The translations under genes and the position numbers were made by a program. Below are positions 57,429 to 64,000 of a stretch of DNA of 64,000 bases, in pieces (position 1 is the first letter of the stretch; each line of letters begins with the position of its first letter). The notes below the pieces were generated by a model. That model was given only the letters and a program-made list of their open reading frames with translations, was not told the origin of the DNA and ran no database searches. Source of the stretch: Alphaproteobacteria bacterium (GTDB lineage Bacteria > Pseudomonadota > Alphaproteobacteria > RF32 > CAG-239); assembly GCA_015062305.1 (NCBI GenBank), contig SUUX01000004.1, positions 62,001 through 126,000 on the forward strand, written 5' to 3'.

Positions 57429-57456
57429 AACCGAAGGACAATCCTTCGGTTTTTTC
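57429..57456 (+). terminator. Terminator after the 233-aa gene
   Basis: AACCGAAGGA / TCCTTCGGTT stem with a short loop and a T6 run. Confidence 0.88.
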
Positions 57457-57468
57457 TTGCAATATAAC

Positions 57469-57538
57469 TTTACTTTTTTTCAAACAAACATATACTGACA
57501 ATAACTAAATATAATTATGAATCCAAATTTTTATATCC
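57469..57538 (+). promoter_or_regulatory. SD-less promoter/leader module of the 110-aa gene
   Basis: -35 TTTACT (57469), 16-nt spacer, -10 TATACT (57491), 42 nt to ATG 57539. The start-proximal pentamer here is TCCAA, a weak match. A second TATAAT at 57510 offers an alternative. Confidence 0.35.
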
Positions 57539-57871
57539 ATGGAAAATTATTTTATCTCCCTAAAAACTTTTCTCCTGTCATGGAGCGGAGATGAGTTTGT
57601 CGCTTTTTTATTCATTTCTATATTTGGATTAATAATCGGCACTCTCATTTATGAGTTTATCTTTCATCTAAAACAACACTATTTTGATAGAGAGCTTCTA
57701 ATATCAATTGTATTTTTATTTTTGATTGAATGTGCCTCTTCATTCCCTCTCTTGCGCTACCCGGAAATTTCAATAAAATTAACCATCATCATCTGGGGTA
57801 TTGTAACGCTAATTTTAGGAATGTATTGCTACCACAAACTCAATCTAATGTTATGGAAACCAAACAAGTAA
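57539..57871 (+). CDS. Small membrane protein, function unknown
   Basis: A 110-aa protein with three hydrophobic segments (about 18-41, 52-70 and 79-98) separated by short loops (FHLKQHYFDREL). Not recognised. No Shine-Dalgarno site; it lies between two terminators, so it is an independent unit. It could be a transport or toxin-like membrane peptide, but nothing in the sequence decides that. Confidence 0.5.
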   Translation: MENYFISLKTFLLSWSGDEFVAFLFISIFGLIIGTLIYEFIFHLKQHYFDRELLISIVFLFLIECASSFPLLRYPEISIKLTIIIWGIVTLILGMYCYHKLNLMLWKPNK

Positions 57872-57886
57872 AAGAGTTAGCCTAAA

Positions 57887-57917
57887 AAAACGAAGGTTCA
57901 AAACCTTCGTTTTTTTA
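57887..57917. terminator. Terminator shared by the 110-aa gene and the CDF gene
   Basis: AAACGAAGGTT / AACCTTCGTTT stem with a CAAA loop and flanking A and T runs. Confidence 0.85.
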
Positions 57918-57979
57918 TAGAAATTTGCAAACCCATATTAATCAACGCTAATCACATCGTCTGCTGACCAAACAAAACT

Positions 57980-58864
57980 TCACAAATCACAACATTTTCC
58001 GCAAGACTCTGTCTCTACTTGAATATTACAATGATTAATCCCAAATTCACCCTGCAATTTATGAGATATTATAGGTATTATATCAACATTATCACTTTCA
58101 ACATGACATTCCATAGCAATATTATGTTCACTTATACTCCACACATGAACATGGTGCACATCTTTAATCCCTTCCATTTCCAAAATGCATTTTCTTACCT
58201 GCTCAACATCAATATTATCAGGGGCCGCATTCATTAATATATTAACCACTTTAGGAAATGTCACAACCGATTGAAAAATCATATAAAAAGCAATCAACAT
58301 CGCCACTATACCATCTATGCTGTATATATCAAACCAAACAATACAAAGCCCGGAAACAATAACACCGATAGACCCGAATACATCTGCTAAATTATGTATA
58401 AACACCATTTTCATATTTGTATTATGATGAGCGCCGTGATGCGAAATTTTCGCAGTAAAAACATCAACAATCAAAGCCAAAACAGAAATCCAAACAATCA
58501 ACATTCCTTCAATTTGTTCCGGATGAACCAAGCGCCCAACCCCTTCTATCAATAAATAGACCCCAGATATAAATAACAATATCAAATTCACAAAACCACC
58601 AATAATTTCAGCTCGTTTGAATCCATATGTATATTTTGTTGACGCTTTTTTGTTTCCTATTTTAAACGCTATAACAGCAATCAAAATTGATAAAGCATCA
58701 GAAGTATTATGCAAAGCATCGCCAATCAAAGCCACACTACCAGAAACAATCCCTCCTACAATTTCCGCTATAGATAAAAACATATTAATAGCAAATGATA
58801 AAATTAGTAGTTTTACTGACTTTTCAGTTACTTCACCATGATGATGATGACAATGTTCTGACAT
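57980..58864 (-). CDS. Cation diffusion facilitator (ZitB/CzcD-like) efflux protein
   Basis: Exports Zn2+ or similar divalent metals against protons. The 294-aa product has a His-rich N-terminus (HCHHHHGE), six membrane segments, metal-site motifs HNTSDAL (about 52-58) in TM2 and HNLADVFGS (about 156-164) in TM5, and a C-terminal cytoplasmic ferredoxin-like domain (VHHVHVWSISEHNIAM) ending in CGKCC. GAGGAAG precedes ATG. It lies alone between tRNA-Trp and secE; no metal regulator gene is nearby. Confidence 0.93.
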   Translation of the reverse strand: MSEHCHHHHGEVTEKSVKLLILSFAINMFLSIAEIVGGIVSGSVALIGDALHNTSDALSILIAVIAFKIGNKKASTKYTYGFKRAEIIGGFVNLILLFISGVYLLIEGVGRLVHPEQIEGMLIVWISVLALIVDVFTAKISHHGAHHNTNMKMVFIHNLADVFGSIGVIVSGLCIVWFDIYSIDGIVAMLIAFYMIFQSVVTFPKVVNILMNAAPDNIDVEQVRKCILEMEGIKDVHHVHVWSISEHNIAMECHVESDNVDIIPIISHKLQGEFGINHCNIQVETESCGKCCDL

Positions 58865-58992
58865 TATACTTCCTCTTCTAAATCACACACATTATTGATA
58901 TTAATTATTTACAAATCTAAAAAAAACACAACATATTTTTTCAGCCTATTTATCAAAAGCAACAAGCCCCAAAATACCAACCAATTGAAAAA

Positions 58993-59017
58993 CAAAAAAG
59001 GCCGCTTAAAGCGACCC
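58993..59017 (-). terminator. Terminator after tRNA-Trp
   Basis: GGTCGC / GCGGCC stem (one wobble pair) around TTTAA, then a T6 tract on the minus strand, 8 bp past the CCA end. Confidence 0.8.
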
Positions 59018-59024
59018 TCTTTAG

Positions 59025-59100
59025 TGGCAGGAGCAGTAAGATTCGAACTCACGACCCTCGGTTTTGGAGACCGATGCTCTACCAACTGAGCTATACTCCC
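59025..59100 (-). tRNA. trnW: tRNA-Trp (anticodon CCA)
   Basis: A 76-nt cloverleaf: acceptor GGGAGTA with TGCTCCT, anticodon stem TCGGT/ACCGA, loop CTCCAAA with anticodon CCA, T-arm with TTCGAAT, discriminator G and an encoded CCA end. Normally followed directly by secE-nusG in alphaproteobacteria; here four genes lie between. Confidence 0.97.
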
Positions 59101-59162
59101 ACATTGCGTATTATGTGATACACAAGATTATTCAATAAATCAAGTATTTTTTACAACTCTTT

Positions 59163-60050
59163 TTATAACTCTTCCAATTGTTCCAAAGAACACTTATCTG
59201 CATTGAACCGATATCTAACTCCCATAGGCAAAACCCGATGATTTACAAAATGACCGAAATCAAAATTTTTAACAATCGGCACACTCACTTTAGAGCAAAA
59301 ATCAGCAATAATTTCCTCTACTGTTCCCTGTGTTTTATGATCACTACAATCAGCAAATTTACCAAAAACGATTCCCTTAACCTTATGAAAGTTTGGATTG
59401 TAGCGCAACTGTGTCAACATCAATCCCAATTTATATGAAGGTTCCTCCACATCTTCTATCAACAAAATCGCATCAGAAATATCCGGATAATAGGAGGTCC
59501 CATTCAAATCACTAATCGGACTCAAACATTCCCCCAACAAAACACCTTCTGCCACGCCTCCATTAACCGTATCTCCACTCTGACAACTCATTTTTTTTCC
59601 ATTAATGATATGTCTAAAATCAGCATCCATCACTGTATCTAGTTGTCCTGATTTAAATAAGTATTCCATAAAGAACCCTGTTACTGATGGTTGCTTGGTC
59701 TTGGCATAAACAGCCAACTGCAAAGATGTATTGTCACTAAAACCAAATATTGGCTTCGGATTCTTAGCTATCACATCAAAATCCAAATATTCCAAAACCT
59801 GCAAAGCGCCTGCTCCACCATGAGCGCAAATTAAAGCATCTATTTTCGGATTAGCATACATCGTCATAATATCTTTAGCTTTTTCTTGTAGCATGCCATC
59901 ATATCGACAAGTTCCTTTAGTTGCAGACTCGCTCCACACCACATCTAGCCCACAACTCTCCAAATATGGTTGCCATTTATCTGCATTCAACGAACGCTCA
60001 GACAACATTATTGACGGTGATATAATTCCAACAGTTTTTATCTGCTTCAT
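59163..60050 (-). CDS. ldcA: LD-carboxypeptidase (S66, LdcA-like)
   Basis: Cytosolic serine peptidase that removes the terminal D-Ala from murein tetrapeptides during recycling. The 295-aa product has the nucleophile motif FGFSDNTSL (Ser105), LLIEDVEEPSYK with Glu199, and FDFGHFVNHRVLPMG with His267, the S66 triad. No signal peptide. GGAGGAG precedes ATG. Together with anmK and the VanX-like gene it suggests active wall recycling. Some S66 members instead give microcin resistance (MccF); the short length fits LdcA. Confidence 0.85.
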   Translation of the reverse strand: MKQIKTVGIISPSIMLSERSLNADKWQPYLESCGLDVVWSESATKGTCRYDGMLQEKAKDIMTMYANPKIDALICAHGGAGALQVLEYLDFDVIAKNPKPIFGFSDNTSLQLAVYAKTKQPSVTGFFMEYLFKSGQLDTVMDADFRHIINGKKMSCQSGDTVNGGVAEGVLLGECLSPISDLNGTSYYPDISDAILLIEDVEEPSYKLGLMLTQLRYNPNFHKVKGIVFGKFADCSDHKTQGTVEEIIADFCSKVSVPIVKNFDFGHFVNHRVLPMGVRYRFNADKCSLEQLEEL

Positions 60051-60128
60051 CTATTTTCTCCTCCAAACTCCCAACACCCTAGCACGCCAAAATCAACAAA
60101 GCAACAAAATTTAACCTCAAAAAAAATA

Positions 60129-60197
60129 TTGACCTTTAACAAAAGACTGCTATATTTCACTCACTTAATTTATTATTAATCTTAAAACCAAACAATT
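60129..60197 (+). promoter_or_regulatory. SD-less promoter/leader module of the 178-aa repeat protein
   Basis: -35 TTGACC (60129), 16-nt spacer, -10 TATATT (60151), TTATTAA (60173-60179), CTTAA (60181-60185), then 12 nt to ATG 60198. Confidence 0.6.
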
Positions 60198-60734
60198 ATG
60201 TGTGATTTAGATCTAATCAAAACCGGCTCTCATGCCGACATTATGGAAAAAATCCAGCAACGCCCTCTCAGCTTCGATGCACAAAAAGAATTGGTCCACA
60301 GAAAAGACTTCGAAGAGATTTCAACCTACATTCAACTTCGCAAGTTTTGGGATGAAGCGGAAGATGCTCTTATTGAGCTTGGCAACCATTATCTCATTAT
60401 GCTTTACATCTCTCTCCACAGCCTGCACGAAAGCGCTGAAAAACTACTGCTTTCAAGAGGAAACGACGAAGAAATCTTGGAATATATCTCTCGTTACCCT
60501 CTATCTACCGGCGCAGAGAAGGCTTTCATTCGTAGAGGCAAACGGGAAGAGATTATCGCTTATGTTTCCATGTATCCCCTTTGCGAAGCAAGTAAGTGCC
60601 TACTCATCGATCGCGGCGACACAGAAGAGATTTTAACTTGCCTAAAAGCTTTTCAGTTCTGTCCCAGTAGCATCTTAAAGCTCATCGCGCGTGGCAACAT
60701 TGAGGAACTTTCGGCTGCAGGAATTTCCAACTAA
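60198..60734 (+). CDS. Helical-repeat protein, 26-residue repeats
   Basis: A 178-aa cytoplasmic protein composed of about six and a half tandem 26-residue repeats with approximate consensus LIxRGNxEEILxYISxyPL followed by sxxAEK. Copies at about 84-109 and 110-135 are the clearest. It should fold as a helical solenoid. The pattern (small residue, EE, hydrophobic, Tyr, hydrophobic, LS, AE) matches the repeat of the 249-aa protein at 55.8 kb, so the two are probably related. Family unknown. Confidence 0.7.
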   Translation: MCDLDLIKTGSHADIMEKIQQRPLSFDAQKELVHRKDFEEISTYIQLRKFWDEAEDALIELGNHYLIMLYISLHSLHESAEKLLLSRGNDEEILEYISRYPLSTGAEKAFIRRGKREEIIAYVSMYPLCEASKCLLIDRGDTEEILTCLKAFQFCPSSILKLIARGNIEELSAAGISN

Positions 60735-60745
60735 TTATTCTTTAA

Positions 60746-60778
60746 TAAAAAAAGCGATCGTAAAGATCGCTTTTTTTA
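60746..60778. terminator. Terminator shared by the repeat-protein gene and the flagellin gene
   Basis: AAAAGCGATC / GATCGCTTTT stem with a short loop and T/A runs on both sides between convergent genes. Confidence 0.88.
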
Positions 60779-60840
60779 TTTTTTCCTTTACCCCCTTTGA
60801 TGACGGAAGCAGGAAGGGAAATAACATCTCTTAAAAAAAC

Positions 60841-62748
60841 TTAAAACAACTTCAACACACCTTGAGAGGCTTGTGAGGCCAGCGATAGGGCATTAATCGC
60901 CAATTGTTGACGAGTTTGCAAAGCCAGCATATTGGCAGATTCTTCATTCATATCCGCCAGAGTGAGCTTATCGGCACCCTCGGTGAGGATGTTTATTAGG
61001 TTTTCGGTAAAATCTTGTCTGTTCATCACAATACTATAATTATTGCCAAGTTCTCCGGAAAATGCTCGCAATTGACCAATTGCCGAAGTCAGTTCTCCTA
61101 TCGAACGAGAAACATCCTCAGCCGTTGTCCATTCTGTTGTAGTTAGCCCGATATTTGCGGCAGAAATGTCTTTGCCAACCACATCTAAAAAAGAACTTCC
61201 AGTTTCATTAAACTTGATTTTCAGAGTTTCATTTTTGAGCAGGTTTACACCCTTATATTTGGCATCATTTATCAAATCATCATATTGAGCCAAAATCTTT
61301 TGATATTGGCTGATGTTAAAATCTTGAAAAGATGTTCTTTCTGATGTAGATGGAGATAAAATTTCATCCTTTATACTATCCCAATCAACAGAGTTCTGTA
61401 TGCTTTCTTTTGTGCAAACCATCTCATTTGCAAAATTTTCAGCACTTAACACTCTAGATTCGTTTATTCTATTATCACTAAGATAAAAACAATTACTTCC
61501 TGTTGAATCATTAAGGGTTATTTGTGCTCCCTCCATAACATTAATATCAGCGCCATTTTGGTTGACAATAGTTGTATGGGCTAAACTTTCTAAAAACAAA
61601 ACAGCACTATTTTCTATAGATATTTTACTATCATCATTTAAAAATGAATCTATAGAAGAATTTACATTAATCTGAGAATTTTCACCTGCATAAAAATGAG
61701 CTCCTGCGGCGTTTAAAATTCCTATATTAGCTGAAATAATATTTAAATTTGAATTGGATATAGAAGTAGTAGCAAAATGAGTATGCAATCCATATCCTGC
61801 TATTCCATCATCATTCCAAATATTTACTTCCGATCCTTTTTCAATGCCAAAAAAAGCATTTTCATAGGCAACCACAATTCCTCTGGAATGATCACCATCA
61901 CTGTGTATATTTATTTTTGCATTTTCAGTTTTTACATTTGAAGCATTGTATACATGCAGAGCTCTAGCTGTAACGCCATTTGCATAAATATTAATATCTC
62001 CTGTCAAAACAGCTTCGGAGGATTTAAAAATTAAAGCTGCATTGCATTGCACAGAACTCTCATTAACGTTCATGTTTATATTAATATTTTGAATCTTTAT
62101 ACCTTTTTTTTCATGTGCTACAACTAAACCAACATCGTCAGGTATACCTCCGCTTTTTACATTGGCTGAAATATCTAAATGAGAAAGCATACTATTATCT
62201 GCCAAGTACAATGCAGAATCTTCTATATTATATTCGTCCACATCAATATCAAAAGTAATTTTAGCCTTTTCTGTTGTTTTTTCTAGAAAGCCTTTACCGA
62301 CTATTGATTGTCCTTCTTGAAGTTTAATCGATTGATTTGTTGACATTGTTATATCATTTTCTAGAACAATGTACCCTTGTTTACCTGAAGAAATTGCTGT
62401 TAACAGCTCTGTTTCATTTGAAACTCTTGCAATAATTGGTTTTTCTTTTTCTTGTGATTGAGTTGCCACTGCTTTAGCTTGTTCCAAAAAAGAGGTGGCG
62501 GTCTCAATTGCTGTTGTGGCGGCTTTGATGGTCTGAATCCCTTGTCCCATAGAATCAAGCAGGGCATCTAGGTCACTGGCTCTGTTGTTCAAAGAACGTG
62601 CTGTATAAAAAGAAGAGGGATTATCAATGGCAGAATTGACCTTTTTGCCGGTAGATAGACGTTCTTGGGTCAAATCCATCAGGCTATTGGTCTTTTGCAA
62701 GCTCAGCAAATTGCTGCGCATGCTCGCTGTCAAACTAATTTTTGCCAT
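60841..62748 (-). CDS. fliC: Flagellin with a beta-solenoid insert inside domain D1
   Basis: Filament subunit. Residues 1-100 are a normal N-terminal D0/D1 (MAKISLTASMRSNLLSLQKT, QERLSTGKKVNSAIDNP, ending VATQSQE). Residues about 475-635 are the rest of D1 and D0 (QYQKILAQYDDLINDAKYKG, GVNLL, then ANMLALQTRQQLAINALSLA). Between them are about 365 residues, mostly short beta rungs rich in Asn/Ile/Ser (NININMNVNE, INIHSDGDHS, SEVNIWNDDG), reading like a right-handed beta-helix that opens with GYIVLENDITMSTNQSIKLQ. Three Cys (235, 420, 445) are unusual for a flagellin. AGGAG precedes ATG. No other flagellar gene is in the window. Confidence 0.9.
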   Translation of the reverse strand: MAKISLTASMRSNLLSLQKTNSLMDLTQERLSTGKKVNSAIDNPSSFYTARSLNNRASDLDALLDSMGQGIQTIKAATTAIETATSFLEQAKAVATQSQEKEKPIIARVSNETELLTAISSGKQGYIVLENDITMSTNQSIKLQEGQSIVGKGFLEKTTEKAKITFDIDVDEYNIEDSALYLADNSMLSHLDISANVKSGGIPDDVGLVVAHEKKGIKIQNININMNVNESSVQCNAALIFKSSEAVLTGDINIYANGVTARALHVYNASNVKTENAKINIHSDGDHSRGIVVAYENAFFGIEKGSEVNIWNDDGIAGYGLHTHFATTSISNSNLNIISANIGILNAAGAHFYAGENSQINVNSSIDSFLNDDSKISIENSAVLFLESLAHTTIVNQNGADINVMEGAQITLNDSTGSNCFYLSDNRINESRVLSAENFANEMVCTKESIQNSVDWDSIKDEILSPSTSERTSFQDFNISQYQKILAQYDDLINDAKYKGVNLLKNETLKIKFNETGSSFLDVVGKDISAANIGLTTTEWTTAEDVSRSIGELTSAIGQLRAFSGELGNNYSIVMNRQDFTENLINILTEGADKLTLADMNEESANMLALQTRQQLAINALSLASQASQGVLKLF

Positions 62749-62875
62749 CTATAGCTCCTAAAAATATCTAATTATTTTGTACACTATATGCAATCCAAAG
62801 CAATACCTTTTGAGTCTATGTGGATAAAATTAATGCTCTAAAATCACAAATATCTATCTAGTTAATATAAAAACA
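62749..62875. other. Upstream region of the flagellin gene
   Basis: About 125 bp of AT-rich sequence that must hold the flagellin promoter. I see no convincing sigma-54 (GG-N10-GC) or sigma-28 box; a weak sigma-70-like arrangement is possible. Confidence 0.4.
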
Positions 62876-62915
62876 AAAAGAGAGAAAATTTAGTTTTCTA
62901 AACTTTCTCTCTTTT
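62876..62915 (-). terminator. tuf terminator
   Basis: Stem AAAAGAGAGAAA / TTTCTCTCTTTT around an A/T-rich loop, followed by a T-containing tail, 40 bp after the tuf stop. Confidence 0.8.
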
Positions 62916-62955
62916 CTGTGTTTTGCGAAAAATCGCTTAAATAGTATTTACGCTA

Positions 62956-64000
62956 CTATTTAATAATCTTAGAAACCACACCTGCTCCAACTGTATGACC
63001 ACCTTCACGAATAGCGAAGCGCAATCCTTCGTTCATTGCGATTGGGTTGATCAATTTTGCTGTCATGGTGATGTTATCGCCAGGCATTACCATTTCTGTA
63101 CCTTCTGGCAACTCAATAGCACCTGTTACGTCTGTAGTACGGAAATAGAATTGTGGACGATAGTTTGAGAAGAATGGAGTATGACGACCACCTTCTTCTT
63201 TAGTCAAAATATAGCATTCACAAGTGAAGTCTGTGTGTGGAGTAATAGTACCAGGAGCTGCCAATACTTGTCCACGCTCAACTTCTTCTCTCTTTGTTCC
63301 ACGGAGCAATACACCGATGTTATCACCAGCTTCACCGCTATCCAACAATTTACGGAACATTTCAATACCTGTACATGTGGTCTTAGCTGTTGGACGAATT
63401 CCTACGATCTCGATTTCGTCACCAACTTTCAATACACCGCGCTCAACACGACCGGTTACAACTGTACCACGGCCAGAAATTGAGAATACGTCTTCAATCG
63501 GCATCAAGAATGGTTGATCTTTTGGACGCTCTGGTTGTGGAATGTATCTGTCTACTTCTTCCATCAATTTCAAAATTGCGTCATGTCCCATTGCTTTGTC
63601 ACCATCTTCCAATGCTACCAATGCAGAGCCTTTTACGATTGGAATTTCATCGCCTGGGAATTCATAAGAACTCAACAAGTCTCTAATTTCCATTTCTACC
63701 AATTCCAACAACTCTGGATCATCTACTTGGTCACATTTGTTCATGAATACTACCAAAGCTGGCACACCTACTTGACGAGCCAACAAAATGTGTTCACGAG
63801 TTTGTGGCATCGGACCATCAGCTGCTGATACTACCAAGATTGCACCATCCATTTGAGCCGCACCTGTAATCATGTTCTTTACATAGTCAGCGTGGCCCGG
63901 GCAGTCTACGTGAGCATAGTGACGGTTAGCTGTCTCATATTCTACGTGTGAAGTAGAAATGGTTATTCCGCGAGCCTTCTCTTCAGGCGCCTTATCAATT
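62956..64000 (-). CDS. tuf: Elongation factor Tu, 5' end beyond the window
   Basis: Delivers aminoacyl-tRNA to the ribosome. The visible part (about 348 codons) runs from [15 protein letters not shown] (G2 region, effector loop) through DCPGHADY (G3), NKCDQVDD (G4) and GSAL (G5) to domains 2 and 3, ending [10 protein letters not shown]. The frame is open to the edge of the window, so the first 45 or so residues lie outside. tuf upstream of tRNA-Trp-secE-nusG is the alphaproteobacterial order. Confidence 0.98.
   Translation of the reverse strand, partial: IDKAPEEKARGITISTSHVEYETANRHYAHVDCPGHADYVKNMITGAAQMDGAILVVSAADGPMPQTREHILLARQVGVPALVVFMNKCDQVDDPELLELVEMEIRDLLSSYEFPGDEIPIVKGSALVALEDGDKAMGHDAILKLMEEVDRYIPQPERPKDQPFLMPIEDVFSISGRGTVVTGRVERGVLKVGDEIEIVGIRPTAKTTCTGIEMFRKLLDSGEAGDNIGVLLRGTKREEVERGQVLAAPGTITPHTDFTCECYILTKEEGGRHTPFFSNYRPQFYFRTTDVTGAIELPEGTEMVMPGDNITMTAKLINPIAMNEGLRFAIREGGHTVGAGVVSKIIK

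Noticed and set aside
60841-62748. Flagellin insert as a fusion or assembly error
   Set aside because: The frame is open throughout, both D0/D1 ends fit one flagellin, and composition changes smoothly at the borders.

Overview
The window looks like chromosome from an AT-rich alphaproteobacterium. Four things point there: a short-form flagellin core of the Rhodospirillales/Azospirillum type, a remnant of the ATP12 F1-assembly factor (a family of alphaproteobacteria and mitochondria), a DUF3108 exported protein, and a tuf / tRNA-Trp / secE / nusG / rplKAJL / rpoBC backbone in the usual alphaproteobacterial order. The feel is of an uncultured, possibly host-associated lineage, but genus cannot be told from the sequence. 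I see no rRNA, CRISPR array, transposase, integrase or phage gene.

Layout. 1-7.7 kb: cell shape and wall genes (mreC, mreB, a VanX-type dipeptidase, ddl) with tRNA-modification genes (miaA, a U32 peptidase of the TrhP type). 7.2-13.6 kb: a packed minus-strand run, rarA - 94-aa gene - pseudouridine synthase - AsmA-like - ATP12-like - acylphosphatase. 13.65-19 kb: a three-gene minus-strand unit of a TolC-like/SPOR lipoprotein, a pentapeptide-repeat protein and a VirD4/TraG-type coupling ATPase, with no other type IV secretion gene in sight. 19-32.5 kb: housekeeping genes (Gfo/Idh/MocA oxidoreductase, truA, recX, hslO, apaG, ftsH, a DsbA-like protein, a DUF47-Pit phosphate pair, rlmH, rsfS, obgE, rpmA, rplU, a secreted nuclease) and two orphan lipoproteins. 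32.6-39.4 kb: an OmpR/EnvZ-type pair in a run with uvrC and pgsA, and a Ca2+/Na+ exchanger. 39.7-64 kb: rpoC, rpoB, rplL, rplJ, rplA, rplK, nusG, secE, tRNA-Trp and the end of tuf, all on the minus strand in ancestral order but pulled apart by accessory genes.

Three things stand out. (1) The 635-aa flagellin between tuf and tRNA-Trp carries about 365 residues, mostly beta-solenoid-like, inserted between the first two D1 helices and not at the usual D2/D3 position. (2) Several genes that interrupt the tuf-rpoC backbone lack a Shine-Dalgarno sequence. They share a compact upstream module: a promoter with a 16-nt spacer, then in the clearest three TTATTAA, then a CTTAA-like pentamer ending exactly 12 nt before ATG. 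(3) Two solenoid proteins near tRNA-Trp are built from the same 26-28 residue helical repeat, which I do not recognise as a named family.

Gene starts were moved from the longest open frame wherever a clear Shine-Dalgarno sequence picked a better one; each case is stated in its entry.
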